Positions 44,890 to 56,402 of a DNA stretch of 64,000 bases are shown one piece after another; position 1 is the stretch's first letter, and every line of letters begins with the position of its first letter. The notes under the pieces were generated by a model. It saw only the letters and a list, made by a program, of their open reading frames with translations, did not search any database and had not been told where the DNA came from. A program made the translations under genes and the position numbers. Origin of the DNA: Heterohyrax brucei (Eukaryota; Chordata; Mammalia; Hyracoidea; Procaviidae). The stretch spans positions 132,708,833 to 132,772,832 of the forward strand of contig CM053141.1 of assembly GCA_028571685.1 (NCBI GenBank), written 5' to 3'.

Positions 44890-47225
44890 GCTTTACTTAT
44901 TGCACTTAGCATTATGTTCTCCAGGTCTGTCTATATTGTGTTTCATAGGTTTATCTTTGTTCTTTATTGTTGTGCAGTATTCCAATGCATGTATGTACCA
45001 CAATTTGCTTACCAATTCGTCCACTGATGGGCACTTTGGTTGTTTCTGTTTATTTGATATTGTGAATAAAGCATTAGTGAACATAGATGTGCATATGTCT
45101 GTTAGTTTCATTATTTTTAGATGTTTAGGAAACCCTTGTGGTGTAGTGGATAAGTGCTACGTCTGCTAACCAAAGGTCAGCAGTTCAAATCCACCTGGCA
45201 CTCCTTGGAAACTCCATGAAGCAGGTCCACACTGTCTGTAAGATCATTATAAGTCAAAATCGACTTAACAGCAGTGTGTTTGGTTTGGTTGAAGGTATGG
45301 ATTTAAACGTAGTATTGATGAATCTTTGGGGAGTTCTGTTTCCAGTTTTTTGAGACAGTGCCATATCATTTTCTATAGTGACTGTACTCTTTCGCAGTCC
45401 CATTAACAATAAATACGGGTTAAAATCTCTCTATATCCTCACCAACATTTGTTCTCTCTTTTTTTGGTCAGTGTGATTTTAGCTGGGGTAAGCTGGTGGT
45501 AGCTCACTAAGGGCTATTTGTATCTCTTTAAGGGATGATGATTGTGAACATTTTTTCATACATTTGTTGGCTGCTTGGATGTCCTCTTCGGTAAAGGTTA
45601 TTTTATGTCCTTTGACTGTTTTGTGATTGGACTGCCTTTTCATTGTTGAGTTGAGTTTTATAGATCCTTATTGGATAAGTTATTTACGAAGATTTTCTCA
45701 CAATCTGTAGATTGTGTCTCTACTCTTTTAATAAAGTCTTTGATGAGCAGAATATTTTTTTATGAGACCTAATCTATTTCATCTTCTCCTATTTGTGCAT
45801 TTGTTCTTATGTTTGTAACCCTATTTCTACAAAAGATTAGGTCCTACAGTGTTTCCCTTTGTTTTGTTCCAGGAATTTTATGGTTTGGGACTTAACATTT
45901 AGATCTTTCATCCATTTTGAGTTAGTTCTTGTGTATGGTCTGAGGTACAAGCCCAGTTTTATTTTTCTGCAGGTGGATTAAAGAAACTGTTTCTACCCCA
46001 CTGAATGGACTTTGATCCTTTGTCTAAAATCAACTGTCTGTAGATGGCTAGGTTTAATTCAGAATTCTCAATTCTCTTCCACTGGTCTATGCAGCTATTG
46101 TGGAACCAATACCAGAATGATTGATTATACTGGTTGTATAGTATGCTTTGATACTGGGGAATGCAAGGCCCCCTAGTTTGGTCTTTTTCTTCAATATTGC
46201 TTTGACTCCTTTCTATATGAATTTTGTCAGTAGTTTTTTCCATTTCAGTAAAGAATGTTGTTGGAATTGGTATCAAGATTGCATTGTATCTGTTGACCAC
46301 TTTACAAAGAACTGATGTTTTCAGTATATTAAGTCTTCCAATCCATGAGCACAGGATGTCTTCCCAATTTGTAGGTCTCTTTTAGTCTCTTGTAGCACTG
46401 GTTTATAATTTTCATTGTTTAAGTATATCATGTCCCTTGTTAGGATAATTTCTAGGTATTTTATCATTTGGGGGGCTATTGAAGATGCTATTATTTCCTT
46501 GCTTCCTTTCTGGAAGAAGTCTTCATCAGTGTGGAGGAACTTAACCGATCTATGTGTACTGACCTTGTATCCTGTGAAGTTGCTACATTCTTCCATTAGT
46601 TCCAGTTTTCCTGAGGAATCTCCATGGTCTTCTATATACATAGGATCATGTCACGTGCAAACAGGGACAATTTTATTTTTTCCTTTCTGATTCAGAAATC
46701 TTGTGTTTCTCTTTCTTGTCCTACTGCTTTGGCTGGGACTTTCAGTACATTTCCTTCCCTCAGAAGGAAGGCTCTCAGCCTTTGTTGAGTATAATGTTGG
46801 TTGTTACTTTTGCATACATACTTTTAACTACACTGAGACATTTCCCTTCTACCTTGCTGAGAGATTTTACCAGGAATATTCAGTTTTACCAAATGCCTTT
46901 TATGTATCAATTGACATATGAGCATTTGGTGCTTTTCCTTTATATGGTAGATTACACTGATTAATTTTCTAATGTAGAACCACACTGTAAGTCTGGTATG
47001 GTTTCCAGTTGATTGTGATGTATGATTTTTTTTCTATGTTGCTGAAGTCTATTGGCTAGAATTATGTTGAAAATTCTTGCATCTACTGTCATAAGGAATA
47101 CTGACATGTAACTTTTTCTTTCATTCTTTCTTCTCTTTTCTGTTTGGTGATACTTTTACCTGGTTTCTGTATCAGAGTTATACTGACTTCACAAAGAAAG
47201 ACTGATAGTTTCTGAAACTATTAAT
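44890..47225 (-). pseudogene. L1 ORF2 remnant
   Basis: Pieces on the minus strand: the template-binding region around 47220-47110 with I-P-K-P-G-K-like coding, 46641-46321 with L-E-E-C-S-N-F-T-G-Y-K-V (the segment just after the FADD motif), 46300-45959 with N-A-I-L-I-P-I-P, and 45111-44893 with P-K-C-P-S-V-D-E-L near the C-terminus. Stops and frameshifts separate all of them and a SINE splits the last, so it cannot be functional. It is cut off before the FADD motif can be read intact. Confidence 0.78.
45129..45293 (+). mobile_element. AfroSINE inside the antisense L1
   Basis: gaaacccttgtggtgtagtg, ctgctaaccaaaggtcagca, ccttggaaactccatgaagc and a tail with aaaatcgacttaacagcagt. Sense orientation, opposite to its L1 host. 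Confidence 0.9.
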
Positions 47226-47342
47226 AAATTTCTCTTTCTTAAAGGTAATAATAATAATAGTACCTCCCTTAAAGGGTTATTTTGAGGATAAAATCAGTTA
47301 AAACATATCAAGTATTTAGAACACTTGACTTACTACAGTGTC

Positions 47343-47528
47343 TGGCACTTAGAGGAAACACTGGTGGTGTAGTAGTTAAATGCTACATTTGATAACCAAA
47401 AGGCTGGCAGTTCAAATCCACCAGGCATTCCTTGGAAACTCTATGGCACAATTCCTCTATGTTATAGGGTTCCTATGAGTTGGATCAACTTGATGGCACT
47501 GGGTTTGGTTTGTTTTTTTGGCACTTAG
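47343..47528 (+). mobile_element. AfroSINE with a perfect 10-bp target duplication
   Basis: The SINE (47353-47518) runs from aggaaacactggtggtgtag to the tail 'gatggcactgggtttggttt' and a T-rich end. Identical tggcacttag repeats at 47343-47352 and 47519-47528 flank it. The perfect repeat suggests it is one of the younger copies here. Confidence 0.93.
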
Positions 47529-48230
47529 TAAATTGGTATTATTTTCATTACTATTATTATTACTAGGTAAAGAATTTTACCCTTGATCTTTGGCCTTTTT
47601 CTGCTTTTAATCATTCCTGGAAGATTCTAGGGATCATTTTTATTATTAGAAATATAAGATTGATATTGCTATGGTTCAACCACACAGCTTACTGATTATG
47701 AAATAATTTATTCCTTCTACCTCTTCTACTCCCTGGAGTCTTTATCAAGCTAAAATCCCTACATTTTTGAAAGTGAGAAAGGTATACATAATGAATAAAG
47801 CATGTAGTTAATTTTTTACAACTAACCTTTAGCACAAAGAAACCTGCCAAATTATCTTCCTCCCAACAATTCATCATTCTCCTTTATTTTCTGAAAAAAA
47901 GTAGAGAGATGCCCTTGATCCCAAAAACGCTTCATGGAACATATTTGATTACTTTCAAAGTAAAACATGAAATGTCATAGAACTATTGCTACTAGACACT
48001 ACAGAACTTTAATGAGCTCCTTTTATCCTTCCTTCTCCTGTTGTTACTCTTCCTTTCTGAACCTCAATCACTTAGTACTCTAGTAACAATAACATCTAAA
48101 ATTCAAGTTACTTAGCCCAATGACAGAACCTTTAAAAACTGGTTGTAACAAAAATGATCCATCCTTCCTCCCATTTCCATGCTCTACACTCTCTCTTGTG
48201 TCTAACTACACTATGTTCAAGCCTCAAACC
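47529..48230. other. Unique or unrecognised stretch
   Basis: No repeat or gene is recognised. Confidence 0.4.
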
Positions 48231-48231
48231 A

Positions 48232-48435
48232 GTGAAAACCAGTTGCCACGGAGTTTTTCCTGACTCATAGTGACCCCATGTGTAGAGAATAGAACTGTGC
48301 TCAATAGAGTATTCAATGGTTGATTTTTTAGAAGCGCCTTATCACATCTTCCTTCTGAGGTGCCTTTGAGTGGACCGCAACCTCCAGCCCAAATCTCCAA
48401 CTTTTCTATTAGCATTTGATGCCATTAACCATGTG
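48232..48435 (-). mobile_element. Longer tRNA-SINE variant, antisense
   Basis: ccagttgccacggagttttt, cctgactcatagtgacccca, 'gaactgtgctcaatagagta' and 'gtggaccgcaacctcc' belong to a related Afrotherian SINE with a body different from the other copies (it contains the 'ttgattttttagaagcgcc' block). Head diverged. Confidence 0.65.
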
Positions 48436-48487
48436 TTATCACTCAGCAACTCCAAGCCCCAAATAGGAAACCACACTTAAGTCAAAA

Positions 48488-48516
48488 GCAAACCCAGTGC
48501 TACTGAGTCAATCATA
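48488..48516 (-). mobile_element. SINE tail scrap
   Basis: aaacccagtgctactgagtc is the reverse complement of the AfroSINE tail, followed by an A-run. No body is left. Confidence 0.4.
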
Positions 48517-48839
48517 CAAAGAAAAAAAAAAAAACTATCCACTTGGGGCCCACAAGAACTGAACAGATTTAACTCCAAGAGTCGCTGAGAAGGTTAAATA
48601 AAATAAGTATGGATAATGCCTAGTATATTTCTTGGCAAAAATTACTCAATGTCAATTCCTTTTCCTGCTTCCTTTCTCTTGAAACACCACGTGTCTTCAT
48701 TTATGCTTTACTTTTTCAACTCTCATCACAATCTACAACAGTCAAAATCTTACCTATCCTTTTTAGTCAATTCACATGGCACCTTCCTAACAAAGTCTCC
48801 TCCAATTACTATTCCTAAAGAATTTTAGTTACTTAATAA

Positions 48840-49035
48840 AGAGCTAAGATTGCACAGTGTTTGAAGCAATCAGCTACTAAATAAAAGGTTTGTGGTTCAA
48901 ATCCACCAGCACCTCTGTGGGAGAATGTGGTGATCTGCTTCTATAAATATAACTGTATTGGAAATCCTTTGTGGGGAGTTCTACTCTGTTCTACAGGGTC
49001 ACTGTTAATCAGACTCAACTCTATGGCAATGGGTT
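48840..49035 (+). mobile_element. AfroSINE, longer variant
   Basis: A tRNA-like head ('caatcagctactaaataaaa', 'gtggttcaaatccaccagca') is followed by an extra block ('gagaatgtggtgatctgctt') before the common body ('ggggagttctactctgttct') and tail ('cagactcaactctatggcaa'). The extra block is absent from the other sense copies. Confidence 0.75.
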
Positions 49036-49189
49036 TTTTTTAGTTCTTTAATAGTAGGGACAATATGTTCTGATAGTCTGTCAAAATTTCTAAAAGAGTG
49101 AGTGGCTCAAACATGGTGTTTTTTTTTTTTTTGAACAAACAATTGAAAACTCGAATGGTGGGGTTAAGCTGGGTATAAATGAAATAGAC

Positions 49190-49425
49190 TACAGAACTAA
49201 CAACTATGCAACATTGCTAAAAGAAATTAAAGAAGATCTAAATAAATGGAAAAGATATTTGGTGTTCGTGGATTGGAATCTTTACTATTTTTAAGTTGTC
49301 AGTACTACACAAAACAACTCCTATCACAATTTTAACAGCCTTCTTGCTAAAATGGAAAAGTTAATCCTAAAATTTACATGAAATTGCAAGGAGCTCCCAG
49401 TAGCCAAAGCAATCTTGAAAACATT
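49190..49425 (+). mobile_element. Old L1 ORF2 fragment
   Basis: Reads 'caacattgctaaaagaaatt', 'agaagatctaaataaatgga', then 'ggattggaatctttactatt' and 'gtagccaaagcaatcttgaa', the ORF2 stretch after the polymerase domain in older L1s. No open frame and truncated on both sides. Confidence 0.65.
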
Positions 49426-49429
49426 GGAC

Positions 49430-49690
49430 ATGTTTCTCTTTTCTTCAGTCCTTTTCCTAGTGCTGTATTGAAGGCCCCTTCTACCAGTACCACTGACAAT
49501 AATATTGTTGCTTCAAGACAAATGACATAGCTTTTCCTCAAGTGTATACAACAAACATGACTTGTCCAAGTTTACTGGAATCATTTTCAGCATACAACCA
49601 CTCTTTAGCTACTTTGGCTCAGTTTTCACTGCATTTATTTCATTTTCCTTAATTAGAAGACTACCTGGTACACTGCTTTGGTAACGATTA
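49430..49690. other. Unrecognised stretch
   Basis: No family is recognised between the L1 fragment and the next SINE remnant. Confidence 0.35.
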
Positions 49691-49691
49691 A

Positions 49692-49745
49692 ACCAAACGA
49701 TTAAACCAGTAAATGAATTCCAACTCACAGAGGCCATACAGTTGC
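49692..49745 (-). mobile_element. SINE remnant, antisense
   Basis: gtaaatgaattccaactcac followed by ccatacag is a partial AfroSINE tail in reverse. Confidence 0.4.
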
Positions 49746-49966
49746 AGCCAACAAACTAGTTTCTTGAAAGATGAACTCTGCATTTCTGTTTATTACTTTT
49801 TTCCTTATTTTTCAGTTTGTTTCAGTGAGAAGAAAATATTTATCTTCATCCAACTCAAACCATAACTCTTCAAATAAAAGTTTGATACTCCTTGGTCAAC
49901 AGTATTCACCCCTTACATTTTGTAGAATATACTGTGAAGAAAAGAAAACTATTCGTTGCAGATGGA

Positions 49967-50085
49967 TTGTTGTTGTGTGCCTCTTAAGTGATTCCAACTC
50001 ATAGAAACTGTCTATGACAGGGTAGAACTCCTCTCCAAGGTTTCTTTACTGTAATTTTGACAAGAGCAGATTGCCAGGAGATGCA
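49967..50085 (-). mobile_element. Diverged AfroSINE remnant, antisense
   Basis: gttgttgtgtgcctcttaag, gattccaactcatagaaact and gggtagaactcctctccaag follow the reversed SINE body. The head is replaced by unrelated sequence. Confidence 0.55.
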
Positions 50086-50087
50086 AG

Positions 50088-50130
50088 ATAGACAGATAAA
50101 CAGACAGGACAGTTGGACGGACAGACAGAT
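50088..50130. repeat. Degenerate (GACA)n/(GATA)n tract
   Basis: About ten tetranucleotide units of the type agac/agat with substitutions. Confidence 0.75.
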
Positions 50131-50197
50131 CAATAAATTATATGCTTTTATTGCTTACACAGCTATTCACTTTATTTTTAAATTCCATTTTGACTTT

Positions 50198-50212
50198 TAA
50201 AAGCCAATTCCA
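50198..50212 (+). repeat. 15-bp direct repeat, left copy
   Basis: taaaagccaattcca, directly before the 5' end of the full-length L1. An identical copy lies at 61489-61503, after the tail of the second L1. It contains the TT/AAAA-type L1 endonuclease site in its left context (cttttaaaag). Confidence 0.9.
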
Positions 50213-51208
50213 GGAGGCGGGGTCAATATGGTGGACTAAACACACATCTCCCTAAATCCCTCTGGAAACGAACACCTGAAATGATAATTAAACGGAGCCT
50301 TCTGGACACCTAGTGAGCTTCAGGATGCAGCATAAAGCTGTTAATTTGGACTTCATACCACTGAACGCAAAAACTCCTCTCTTTCACTGACCCCACCTTC
50401 AGCAAGCGCAGGCTTGCACAGACCAAAGGTAATGCACCATTTTGATTTTTTTTTCCTCTGTCTTGGCCAGCGGGCAGAACTGGGACTTGATTGGCTGCTG
50501 GTCTCGGACACACTGCTGGTGGGATTGGGAAGCATAACTGCCAGGTTCTGAGAGCCTGGCTTTGGACTCTATACACCTCGGCTCCTCTGGCCTATCAGGA
50601 AACAGAGAAGCCCAGGCAGAGGTCCTGGCCAGACTTGGTTCTTAGGCTGAGAGATGGCTCCTGCCGGGGGGACAGTGCTTTTCCAGCAGGAAGGCGGTAT
50701 TTTGCACAGTGTCACCTGGGAATGTGGCCCAGTGGTGGAGGCTGTGGACTCTGGGCATTTTAGCACTCTTGGTCTCTCTTTCCACCAGGAGCCTGATCCC
50801 GGCCAGCTGGTGAGCCTCTGTAGGACGTCATCTTGTTTTGCTGGGAGGTGGGGAAATCCATAGGGAAGCCTCAGCTGGACCTATTTTCTGGGCTGGGAAG
50901 CAGTGCCTACCCAGAAGAGACTGCTTTTCCAACAGAAAAGCAGAATTCTACACAGTATCGCCTACAGCTGGGGACCAACAGCAGAGGCCAGCAGGCCAGT
51001 AGCCTTTCTGTATTTTGAGCTACTTTATAACATCCGGTGTTCAATATAGAGGTGCTTTCTTTGCCTGCTGGGAAGAGGGACATATACACCTGAAAACCTG
51101 ACTGACTTTGGAAGCTGTCAAATACTTTTTACTTGTCCTTTTAAGACAGCCTACAGAAACAACTGTGTTTCATCTTCACAGCATCTCTCTCAGTCTCTAC
51201 TGACCCAC
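50213..51208 (+). promoter_or_regulatory. L1 5' UTR / internal promoter region
   Basis: GC-richer than the rest of the element, as L1 5' UTRs are, with CpG sites thinned out. It shares its first 100 bases and a segment near 51090-51150 with the fragment at 27776-28590. The transcription start is expected at or near 50213 by analogy with other L1s. No specific factor site is claimed. Confidence 0.6.
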
Positions 51209-52147
51209 ATGAAGCCCAAAAAGCAACAAACGTTGGAGAAGACAGTAACCCGGAAGTCACCCATGCCATCAGAAGGCCCCCAAAAGAAACTACCTCAGAA
51301 CTTCCAGACAAAGAAGCTTTTCTGAAACTATCAGAAGGTGAATACAACAGGATTTTATATATAGAGCCCTCCTAGACCTTACACAAAATACAGCAGAAAA
51401 AAAAGAAAACTTAGACAAGCTGTTCAATCTGATGGAACACCAGTACTCCGAAATGCAACAAATCAGGAACAAAATCAAAGTCACACAAACTTCAACTCAA
51501 AGCCAAGAAAACAGAATGGAACAAATGAAACAGAGAATTTCTGATTTGGAAGACAGAACCATTGACACCAGCATCTGAGGAGAAATCAGAAAAAAGAAAC
51601 AAGAAAAATGAAGAAGATTCTATTACAAGATGGCAGAGTAAACAGACTTTCATTATGTTTAATTGGAGTTCCTGAACAAGGGAGGATTAATGACAACATA
51701 GAGAGTATTGCTGTAGAGATGCTGACAGAAAACTTTCCTGAGATTATGAAGAGAGAAAATATAGATATCCAAGATGTTTATCGAACACCGCAAAAGTTAG
51801 ATCCCAAAAGAAGAACGCCAAGGCATACTGTAATTAAACTTAATAAACGAAAACACACAGAGATGCTTCTGAAGACACCAAGGCTCAAGTCAAAACTAAC
51901 ATTCCGAGGAAAACCCTGTAGACTTTCATCTGACTTTTCTGCTGAAACAATGCTGGCCAGAAAACAATGGGCAGACACGTTCAAAGTCCTGAACGAGAAA
52001 ACCTTCCATCCCAGAATACTCTATCCTGCTAAACTGTCTATCAACTATAATGGTGAAATTAATACTTTTGAAAATAAAGAGAAATTTAAAGACTTCATAA
52101 AAACTAGACCCAAATTACCTGAATTATTTAAAGAAGCTCTTCCCTAA
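51209..52147 (+). pseudogene. L1 ORF1 (RNA-binding protein), broken
   Basis: The likely start ATG at 51209 gives M-K-P-K-K-Q-Q and 38 codons before a stop at 51323-51325. Other frames continue the A-rich coiled-coil-coding part with further stops. From 51608 a frame of 179 codons stays open to 52147. It holds the RRM-like and C-terminal domains: L-I-G-V-P-E-Q-G (RRM strand 1), D-P-K-R-R-T-P-R-H-T-V (the basic loop) and, near the end, H-P-R-I-L-Y-P-A-K-L-S. The C-terminal half is well kept and the N-terminal half is not. Intact ORF1 protein trimerises and coats L1 RNA. The start choice rests on position only. Confidence 0.8.
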
Positions 52148-52582
52148 ATATACGTTTTAGGTGATAATTTAAGGCACTTCATCCAAATTTCTAATCAGCT
52201 AAGGAAGGCATAAAACTTCATCAAAACAAGCCAAAAACTACAATATTATAATAAGGGAATTCATGGTCATATCATGACAACTATAATATCACATTTAAAG
52301 AGGGATACACTGCAGTAGTTACAGTTGTTTTTTTTTTTTTGATGGAGCGACAGTTTCTGACTTCTAAAATAATTAAAATTGATTTCAATAATTATATGTT
52401 AAGGGGGATTAGGTATGTAGCCATAGAACTAATTAACAATAAACCAACTGCAGTGAAAAATCACAATACAGGAGTCTCAATAAATATAAAATCGAAACTC
52501 ATACCATCCATAAAGAAGAATGTCCCAAGACAGATTAATAAGAACAACAGAGAAAACACCAACATGAAAACAAACTATTGAA
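52148..52582 (+). other. L1 inter-ORF spacer
   Basis: 435 bases between the ORF1 stop and the ORF2 start, containing a T-run at 52327-52340 and stop codons in all frames. Human L1 has only about 63 bases here, so this is long for an L1. It could be a lineage feature or partly inserted sequence. Confidence 0.7.
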
Positions 52583-55500
52583 ATGACATCACTAAATGTA
52601 TATGTGCCAATAATCACATTGAATGTAAATGGTCTGAACGCTCCAGTAAAGAGACAGCAAGTGATATCGTGGATCAAAAGACATGACCCATCTGTATGTT
52701 GCTTACAAGAAACACATCTTAGACTTAAGGATAAGAACAAGTTGAGAATTAAAGGTTGGAATAATATATATCAAGCTAATAATACATGAAAAAGAGTAGG
52801 TGTGGCAATATTAATTTCAGATAAAATAGATTCTAATGTGAAGTCCACTATTATGGACAAAGATGGTCACTATTTATTGCTGAAAGGTTTAATACTCAAG
52901 CAAGACTTAACAATATTAAATATTTATGCACCCAATACCAAAGCACCTAAATACATTGAACAAATACTGACAACATTGAAAAATGAGATTGATCATTCCA
53001 CAATAATAGTTGGGGAATTTAACACTCCCCTTTCAGTTAAGGATAGATCATCCAGAAAAAAAGCTCAGTGAAGATACAGAAGATCTTGTTGCAATAATCA
53101 ACCAACTTGACTTTACTGACATATACAGATCTTTTCATCCATCAACAGATAAATATACCGTCTTCTCCAAATCACATGGAACATTTTCCAGAACAGACCA
53201 TATGTTAGGTCATAAAACTATTCTCCATAAAATCCAAAACATTGATTTATTGCAAAGTACCTTCTCGGACCACAGAGCTATAAAAGTTGAAATCAATAAC
53301 AGAAAAATCATAGGTAAAAATTCCAACTTGTGGAAACTGCACAACACTTTACTCATAAAGCCTTGGGTTATAAGAGAAATCAAAGACACATTAAAGAAAT
53401 TTATGGATTCAAATGAGAACAAGAACACATCCTACCAGAATTTATGGGATACAGCAACAGCAGTGCTCAGAAGTCAGTTTATCTCTATAAACGCACACTT
53501 CCATAAAGAAGAAAGAACACAAATTAAAGAATTAACCTCACAGCTTGAACAAGTAGAAAGAGAACAACAGAGGAAGCCTTCAGGCACCAGAAGAAATGAG
53601 ATCATAAAGATTAGAGCAGAGCTAAATGAATTAGAGAATAGAAAAACAATTGAAAAAATTGAAAAGACCAAAAGTTGGTTTTTTGAAAAGATAAACAAAA
53701 TTGAAAAACCAGTGGCTAAACTTACTAAAGAAAAGCAGGAAATGAAACAAATAACCCAAATTAGAAATAAGAGGGGAGTTGAAACCACACATGTAACAGA
53801 AATCAAAAGTATCATAACAGAATACTGTGAAAGACTGTACTCTAACAAATTGGAAAACCTAGGGGAAATGGACCAATTCCTTGACTCATACCACCTACCC
53901 AAATTATCACAACATGAAGCAGAACAACTTAATAAACTCATCACAAAGGAAGAGATTGAAAAGGTTATCAAAACACTGCCAACCAAAAAAACTCCGGGCC
54001 CAGATGGCTTCACAGCAGAATTCTACCAAGCATTTAGAAAAGAGTTATCCGCAATACTACTCAGACTATTTCACAGTATAGAAAGGGATGGAGTACTCCC
54101 AAACTCATTCCATGAAGCCAGCCTAACCCTGATACCTAAGCCAGGGAAAGATCCAACAAAGACAGAGAACTACAGACCTATATCACTCATGAACCTAGAT
54201 GCAAAAATCTTCAACAAAATTCTTGCCAACAGAATACAACAACATATCAAGAAAATAATCCATCATGACCAAGTGGGATTCATACCAGGGATGCAAGGCT
54301 GGTTCAACATCAGGAAAACAATTAATGTGATTAACCACATAAATAACACAAAAGACAAGGATCCCTGATTTTGTCCATTGATGCCGAAAAGGCATTTGAT
54401 AAAGTCCAACACCCATTCATGCTAAAAACTCTTAGCAAAATGGACACAGATGGCAAATTCCTCAACACAATAAAGGCCATTTATACAAACCCAATTGCCC
54501 ACATCATCCTGAATGGAGAGAGACTGAAAGACCTTCCCTTGAGATCGGGAACTAGACAGGGATGCCCACTGTTACCTCTCCTATTCAACATTGTGTTAGA
54601 AGTTCTAGCCAGAGCAATTAGACAAGACGAAGAAATAAAGGGCATCTGCATCAGCAAAGAGGAAGGTAAAATCTCCCTGTTCGCAGATGATATGATTGTA
54701 TATGTAGAGAACCGCAACGAATCTATAAGTAAGCTACTCAAACTGATAGAAGAGTTCAGCAAAGTCTCAGGATACAAGACAAACATAAGTAAATCAGTAG
54801 GATTCCTTTATACCAACGAGACTGTTAAGGAGGAAATTATCAAATCAATACCATTTACGATAGCCCCTAAGAAGATAAAGAACCTAGGAATTAATCTAAC
54901 AGAGAAACAACAGACCTTTACAAAGAGAACTACAAGCCCTTACTACAAGAAACTAAGAGAGACTTAGATAAATGCCAAAACCTACCCTGCTCATGGATAG
55001 GAAGACTTAACATTGTGAAAATGTCTATTTCACCCAAAGCAATTTATTTATATAATGCAATCCCAATACAATTTCCAGCATCATTTTTTAATGACATGGA
55101 GAAACACATTACCAGTTTTGCTTGGAAAGGGAAGAAGCCCCAGATAAGTAAGGTACTACTAAAGAAGAAGAACACAATGGGAGGCCTTTCATTACCCGAC
55201 CTTAGAACATACTACACTGCCACAGTGGTCAAAACAGCCTGGTACTGGTACAAGAAAAGACAGGTCGATCAATGGAACAGAATTGAGACCTCAGAGATGA
55301 CACCATCTGCCTATGATCAGTTGATATTCGACAAAGGCCCTAAGACATTAAACTGGGGTAAAAACAGTATCTTCCACAAATGGTGCTAGCAAAATTGGTT
55401 ATCCATCTGCAATAAACTGAATCAAGATCAATATCTAACATCTTATTAAAAAACCAACTCCAACTGGATAAAAGATCTAAATATCAAACCTAAAATGATA

Positions 55501-56402
55501 AAGCTCATCCAAGAAAAGATAGGAACAACAATGGAAGTTTTAATACACAGTGAGGACAGGCTCCAAAATCTGTCAAAGAAACCTCAATCAACAGAAGAAA
55601 AAATAGATAAATGGGAACTATTAAGAATCAAACACTTTTGCTCATCCAAAGACTTTATTCATAGAAGTAAAAGAACACCCACAGAATGGGAAAAAATATT
55701 TGGCAACTCTATGTCAGACCGACACCTGATCTCCATAATCTATAAGATACTACAAAATATCAAGAAGAAGAAGATAAACCATCCAATTAAGCAATAGGCA
55801 AAGGAGATGGACAGACACTTCAAAAAGAGGAGATCCAGGCAGCCAAAAAACACATGCGGACATGTTCATGATCTTTAGTTATTAAAGAAATTCAAATCAA
55901 GACAACAATGAGATACCATCTCACCCCAACAAGATTGGCCATGATCCAGAAAACACAAAACAACAAATGCTGGAGAGGCTGTGGAGAAAGTGGAACCCTC
56001 CTACACTGTTGGTGGGGTTGCAAAATGGTCCAGCCTCTTTGGAAGGCATTCTGGCGCTTCCTTAAAAAAATGGATATCAATACACCATTTGACCCAGTAA
56101 TTCTACTACTTGGAATATATCCCACAGAATCAAGGCCTTTCACACCAACGGACACATGCACCAGAATGTTTACCACAGCACAGTCCACGACAGCAAAAAG
56201 ATGGAATCAACCCAGATGCCCAACAACAGAAGAATGGGTAGGTAAACTATGGTACATATACTCAATGGAGCACTACGCAATGATAAAGAATAACAATGAT
56301 TCCAAGAAACATCTCCTAACCTGGTTTCAACTGGAAGACATTATGTTGAGTGAAAGTAGTCAGCGGCAAAAGGACAAATACTGTATGAGACCTCTACAAT
56401 AA
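52583..56402 (+). pseudogene. L1 ORF2 (endonuclease-reverse transcriptase), broken
   Basis: About 1,270 codons in family order. The endonuclease begins M-T-S-L-N-V and contains L-N-V-N-G-L-N (catalytic Asn), L-Q-E-T-H (catalytic Glu), G-E-F-N-T-P-L-S (the usual Asp of GDFN is Glu) and, in the next frame, R-T-D-H-M-L-G and S-D-H-R-A-I. The reverse transcriptase has [16 protein letters not shown] and an intact F-A-D-D at about 54684. The C-terminal part has C-W-R-G-C-G-E-S-G. Breaks: a stop near 52787-52789, a frameshift near 53060, a one-base deletion near 54365 (compare 4730-4745 on the minus strand), a frameshift near 54950, and stops near 55387, 55446 and 55797. The frame 53010-54368 is open for 452 codons. 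Confidence 0.92.

Larger units (their letters stand above)
43770..47225 (-). mobile_element. Old L1, antisense, 5'-truncated in the reverse transcriptase
   Basis: The minus strand reads reverse transcriptase from 47225, then the C-terminal ORF2 (about 46640-44890) and a 3' UTR of about 1.1 kb to 43770, where 'tttaaaaaatatattttatt' marks the A-rich end. It differs from the 50-61 kb L1s in its 3' UTR and is more diverged. An AfroSINE at 45129-45293 interrupts it near the ORF2 end. Confidence 0.8.

Noticed and set aside
50491..50763. Open frames in the L1 5' UTR on both strands (up to 90 codons)
   Set aside because: They lie in a GC-richer noncoding region with no family protein known there.
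53474..54013. A 179-codon open frame on the minus strand, hydrophobic-looking
   Set aside because: It lies exactly antisense to the L1 reverse transcriptase frame and its Ser/Leu/Phe richness follows from A-rich sense codons.
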